The notes under the pieces are model-generated. The model was not told the origin of the DNA and searched no databases. It saw only the letters and a program-made list of their open reading frames with translations. Shown one piece after another: positions 4,419-5,388 of a DNA stretch of 5,388 bases (the first letter of the stretch is position 1; every line of letters starts with the position of its first letter). This DNA comes from Nitrospirota bacterium (lineage in GTDB: Bacteria > Nitrospirota > Nitrospiria > Nitrospirales > Nitrospiraceae). The translations under genes and the position numbers were made by a program. The DNA lies in the NCBI GenBank assembly GCA_016235225.1, contig JACRLS010000297.1:1-5388 (forward strand), read 5' to 3'.

Positions 4419-5388
4419 TGCCGCGGAGGAGTTCTGGGATAGGATCCCGTCCAATCCCGCCGCGCTCACCGCGGCCTCCGCGTCCCCCCCGCCGATTCGG
4501 CAGAGGGCGTCCACCGCGGCATGTCTGAGGAGTTTCGGGGCGGAGCGATCGACGGCGAGGGCGCTCAAGTGCGGAACCGCCTCGCCGATCCGAGCATTCC
4601 CCAGCCGTTCAATGGCGCAACGCCTCACCCAGACATCCGGATCGTGCCGGCTGACGTTCAGGAGGGCCCGGCGCGCTTCCGGCCTCTCCCAGGAGGCAAT
4701 CCCTGTCGTGGCGGCCAGCCGCACCTTTTCGTGATCATCCGTCAAGGCGACCAGCAGCACGCGCAGCGCCTGCTCATCCTGATAGCGGCTCAGGCTTTCG
4801 ACCACAGCCCGCCGCACCTGCCACTCCGGATCGTTGAAGGTCTTGACCAACGGATCCAACCCCTCCGGGAGTTGCACCGCCCCGATCGCCCAGGCGGCGG
4901 TTTCTCGGACCGGAGCCCCTCCATACCGGAGCAGGCCCACCAGTTCGATCATCACATCCTGCGTCCCGGCGCGCAGCAGCGCCTTGGCCATTTCCAACCG
5001 GACATCCTCGTACCGTTCTGACTGCAACCTCGCCAGAACCCGGCGGACATGCCCCGTCCGACCGCTTTCACTGATCAGACGCACGGCCTCCGCTCTGACA
5101 TAGCCGGTCGCATCCTCGACTCCATCGCACACCATCGCGAGCGCCTGATCCGTCCCGATCTGTGCCAGGGCGCCGAGGGCGACTTTTCGCCTCCGCCAAT
5201 CCCAGCTCCGCCGGCGGATGCCGTCGAGCGCGGTGACGGCCTCCCGGCATTGCAGATGGCCGAGCGCCTGGATCGCCGCATCGCTCACCCGGTCTTCGTC
5301 CAGCTCCGCCGCCTTGATCAAGACATCCGTATCGCCGGTCTCCGCCAAGGCCCGGATCGTCTGGTCCGTTTCCTCGTCGGTCGGATCC
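4416..5388 (-). CDS. HEAT-repeat protein (5' end beyond the window)
   Basis: The frame is open from the window edge to the TAA at 4416, giving at least 323 residues. There is no credible start inside the window: the TTG at 5346-5348 has in-frame coding sequence upstream (DPTDEETDQTIRA). The protein is a run of about nine or ten helical repeats of roughly 30 residues. The second helix of each carries the HEAT/PBS-lyase-like pattern of a VR pair followed by small residues, as in YVRAEAVRLI, DVRLEMAKALL, PVRETAAWAIG, QVRRAVVESL, KVRLAATTGI, WVRRCAIERLG and LLRHAAVDALCRIG. Such solenoids bind other proteins and usually have no enzymatic activity. No signal peptide or membrane segment is seen in the visible part, and the C-terminus (ILSQNSSAA) is plain. 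Close linkage to cheR suggests a role in the chemosensory complex or in a process it controls, but the partner is unknown. A different N-terminal domain could lie outside the window. Confidence 0.88.
   Translation of the reverse strand, partial: DPTDEETDQTIRALAETGDTDVLIKAAELDEDRVSDAAIQALGHLQCREAVTALDGIRRRSWDWRRRKVALGALAQIGTDQALAMVCDGVEDATGYVRAEAVRLISESGRTGHVRRVLARLQSERYEDVRLEMAKALLRAGTQDVMIELVGLLRYGGAPVRETAAWAIGAVQLPEGLDPLVKTFNDPEWQVRRAVVESLSRYQDEQALRVLLVALTDDHEKVRLAATTGIASWERPEARRALLNVSRHDPDVWVRRCAIERLGNARIGEAVPHLSALAVDRSAPKLLRHAAVDALCRIGGGDAEAAVSAAGLDGILSQNSSAA

Noticed and set aside
3647..4528. Open frame (293 codons) on the plus strand opposite cheR and the end of the HEAT gene
   Set aside because: It crosses two well-supported minus-strand genes, has no family motif, and its length is explained by the codon bias of cheR.
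5346..5348. TTG as the start of the HEAT-repeat gene
   Set aside because: The frame stays open upstream to the window edge with protein-like sequence and there is no clear ribosome binding site, so the gene is treated as cut by the window.
5383..5388. GGATCC (BamHI site) at the very end of the window
   Set aside because: A single 6-bp site at an arbitrary window edge inside a gene carries no biological meaning by itself.

Overview
This window holds part of a chemotaxis (che) operon. Every supported gene lies on the minus strand, so transcription enters at the high-coordinate end and leaves at position 1. In transcription order the genes are a HEAT-repeat protein (5' end cut by the window), the receptor methyltransferase cheR, a stand-alone CheY-like receiver, canonical cheY, the phosphatase cheZ, the histidine kinase cheA, and the first 60 codons of cheV. 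No RNA gene, insertion sequence, CRISPR array or clear promoter is visible. The operon start, cheB, cheW and receptor genes are not in the window.

The DNA looks GC-rich, with G/C-ending codons and strong AGGAGG Shine-Dalgarno sites. A CheZ/CheV-containing che operon that also carries a HEAT-repeat protein and an extra receiver suggests a Nitrospira-like (Nitrospirota) bacterium or, less likely, a proteobacterium. This assignment is inference from gene content and style and was not tested by a search.

The genes form one signalling circuit. CheR methylates receptors to adapt them. CheA autophosphorylates on His53 and passes phosphate to CheY (Asp58) and plausibly to the second receiver (Asp53). 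CheZ (Asp125/Gln129) dephosphorylates CheY-P, and CheV couples receptors to CheA. The HEAT protein is probably a protein-interaction scaffold whose partner is unknown.

The most unusual content is non-coding. Four of the six gene junctions are only 10-14 bp long, and in three of them the stop codon is built into the next Shine-Dalgarno site. The other two junctions (cheR/receiver, 99 bp; cheZ/cheA, 105 bp) each hold an imperfect palindrome of about 70 bp. Each palindrome arm is about four tandem copies of a very short unit: 7 bp with core CTCGT at 2037-2106, and 8 bp starting GAT at 3503-3570. The two share architecture and placement but not sequence. They may represent a family of intergenic palindromic elements, or RNA hairpins that change expression within the operon.
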